NCBI GenBank assembly: GCA_002049455.2
Contig: KV918871.1
Location: 62,001 to 126,000, forward strand
Direction: 5' to 3'
Origin: Porphyra umbilicalis
Taxonomy: Eukaryota > Rhodophyta > Bangiophyceae > Bangiales > Bangiaceae
DNA length: 64,000 nucleotides
Shown piece after piece: positions 62,139 to 64,000 of this stretch; positions within the stretch are counted from its first letter, which is position 1; every line of letters begins with the position of its first letter. A program made the translations under genes and the position numbers. The notes beneath the pieces are model-generated. The model ran no database searches. It had not been told where the DNA came from and saw only the letters and a list, made by a program, of their open reading frames with translations.

Positions 62139-63442
62139 CGGGAAAAATTTCCTGGATATCCAGCCGGCTCAAAACGCTTCAGTTTGACAGCCACAGGTGA
62201 TGTGTTGGGGCTGTATCATTCAAGTTTGTCCGCTGCGTTTCGGTCGTGAGGGCACATCGCTGGCTCAAGATCCAGGAAAAAAGTTGGATCAGATGGGACT
62301 TGATTGGTTCACAACACTCCTCACGTCACTGTAAGCCCCGTTACGATTAGACGACAGTTCTCCATAAAGCATACGCTTACAGCTTCTTTACCGTAATCGC
62401 GTTTATTCATCCTATTAATAATAGCGACATGAAGGGCGATCGAGTGCCACCAAGCAGGCAAAACAAACGCAAACGTATGGTACGGCGCGACATCCGCGAG
62501 CTCCCCCTCTCCCCCTTCCAGCTGAACAACTGACAGACACAAGCACTAGAAGAAGCAAAACATGAAGCTCATGACCAGACCAGAGAACAGTAACAGTGCT
62601 CAGAAAATCACGAGGCAAACATAAAGCTCATAGCTGTCAATGAACAGTCTTCATTGTCCGGTAATGGTGCTCGTCAATCACTCATCCCTCCAACGAGAGA
62701 TCCAGTCACCGACGTCATCATAGGAAGGACTGAAGGCAGCTGGCAGTGCGGTCAGCGGCCGTGATCATGACCAGCGGGATGAAACAGCGGGGTGAGAGTT
62801 GGCGGCCACAGCGGGAGGCAACGCGATGATGAGAGGCATGCTCGCGGCGGCACACGGCGATGATCCCTCCATAACTGGGCAAGCAAAAAAAGCCACTTAC
62901 CAGCGCAAAGAACATCGACGTCTGCAGGGGGAATGGTGGCGCAGGAGCAGGCGTCCAGGTGCATCGAAAGATGGGGGGGGAGGGGGGGGGAGAGGGGGGG
63001 GGGGGCTGCCGGGGGGGATGAGGGGTTGGTCGATGGTAGGCTAGGGGGTGGTCGCGAGCTCCCGTGCAGCATGCAACACCACAGGAGTTGTCGTGCGGCC
63101 GATCTTGTCCGGGCGAGCTTATGTGGTGGTGCGCTGGGTGACAACCCCGCAACCCGGGCTCCTGATAGGGGGAGGGGGCTTCCCAAGACCCAGCGATCTG
63201 GGCCGCACACCGACCGCTTCCTGGGTGATGGGGTGGAGGATCGTATCTCGAGAAGCGCGCGGCCGCCCAAGATCCTGGATTGCCTGCCGGAGGTTGCGAA
63301 TGCTGGTTGCATTCTGCCCAGGCGCCGGAGATCGCAAAATCGGCACTGTTTCCTGTCGAAATCGACGCGAAGGCATCAAGATCCGGGTTTTTCCCGGATC
63401 TTAGGGTTAAAAAACCTGGTTATCCAGGAAAGTTTTCCCGTA
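62137..63442. mobile_element. TA-flanked TIR element (Tc1/mariner-like, non-autonomous)
   Basis: TACGGGAAAAATTTCCTGGA (62137) and its inverse (63423-63442) form about 25-27-bp terminal repeats with two mismatches, ending CCAG inside. If TA is the target duplication, the element is 62139-63440 (1,302 bp). The interior has no transposase; it holds G runs (62970-63005) and a perfect GATCCGGG...CCCGGATC hairpin near 63380-63400. Superfamily assignment rests only on the TA flanks. Confidence 0.65.
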
Positions 63443-64000
63443 GGGCCGCGGCGGGCGTCGCCCCCCCCCCATCCCGTCTTCACTCCTTCCCACCCACGTG
63501 GTGCGAGAAGTAAGCCTTGCCTCCCCCGCGTCGACGTGGCGCTCGGCGCCGGCACCCGCCGTGCCGCCGCGCCCCGACTGAGCCGCCGTCGGCGGCGCGT
63601 CCGCGCGTGCGCGGCGGCGGCGACGCGCCGCTACCGCGACGCCGGCGCACACACGCGCGGCACCTCGGTGTGGGGGGCGGCTTGGGGCGCCCCCGACCGG
63701 GGGCCCCTGCCCCATCGGCTGACGGGGCGGCCGCCGCGTACCGGCCGCTGCTGCCACGCGGGGTGGGAGGGGGGCCGACGCTGCGGCGCCGGCGACCACG
63801 GAGGGGCCGCCACAAGCCGTCCCCCCGCGCGCATACGCACAGCGTCGACGGGGGGCACCCGTTGGCGAGGCCGAGGATCAGCGGCGGCGGGGGGCAGGGT
63901 CGGGCGTGCCCCAATCCCGGCCGGACCCCTCGCCGTTGGGGGGGGGGGCGAAGCCAGCTCCGCTGCTGCCGTGCGTGGTCCTACACTGCCCCGCCGCGGG
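63443..64000. other. GC-rich window end, no supported gene
   Basis: Open frames on both strands are composition-driven; nothing is recognised. Confidence 0.5.

Noticed and set aside
1..64000. CRISPR arrays, operons, ribosome-binding sites or riboswitches
   Set aside because: The window is eukaryotic nuclear DNA; the tandem arrays have no spacer-repeat structure.

Overview
The window is nuclear DNA of a GC-rich eukaryote, most likely a bangiophyte red alga (Porphyra/Pyropia-like). This placement is inference. It rests on very high GC with long poly-G/C tracts, host genes with no or few introns whose donors are nearly all GTACGT/GTACGG, COP9-signalosome and sterol-oxidase genes of eukaryotic type, and a nuclear tRNA gene carrying both a normal anticodon-loop intron and an extra T-arm intron, an arrangement known from red algae such as Cyanidioschyzon.

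Layout. 1-1774: 5'-truncated Ty1/copia pol (minus). 1.8-6.4 kb: GC-rich intergenic sequence with small repeats and a 641-bp terminal-inverted-repeat (TIR) element. 6.4-8.5 kb: decayed pogo/Tigger-type transposase. 9.25-16.5 kb: Ty3/gypsy chromovirus-type retrotransposon, broken by point mutations and by a 1,514-bp hAT-like element inserted with a clear 8-bp target duplication. 16.6-18.6 kb: long unrecognised ORF followed by a 30-bp minisatellite. 20.6-22.6 kb: glucose-6-phosphate dehydrogenase, three exons. 23.9-24.3 kb: small unknown ORF. 27.4-29.4 kb: MCM-binding protein (MCMBP) homologue interrupted at homopolymer tracts. 30.5 kb: Ala-rich small ORF. 32.25 kb: tRNA-Gly(UCC) with two 14-nt introns. 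32.7-34.3 kb: bZIP-like protein, divergent from COP9 signalosome subunit 7 (35.0-35.9 kb). 36.3-37.2 kb: ELO fatty-acid elongase. 37.4-42.6 kb: duplicated repeat block. 43.7-44.0 kb: tiny CxC peptide gene with a TATA-like box. 44.46 kb: 134-bp hairpin. 45.5-46.7 kb: C-4 sterol methyl oxidase. 47.3-50.0 kb: TDY-type MAP kinase. 51,889-61,392: an apparently complete 9.5-kb PIF/Harbinger transposon with 31-bp TIRs and TAA target duplication. 62,139-63,440: TA-flanked TIR element.

The host genes are ordinary metabolic, lipid, signalling and cell-cycle functions and do not form a pathway cluster. Roughly half of the window is mobile-element sequence. The most unusual items are the doubly interrupted tRNA gene, the complete Harbinger element whose genes and spacers share a dense GCCGGCGG motif, and the nested hAT insertion, whose removal exactly restores the reading frame of its retrotransposon host.
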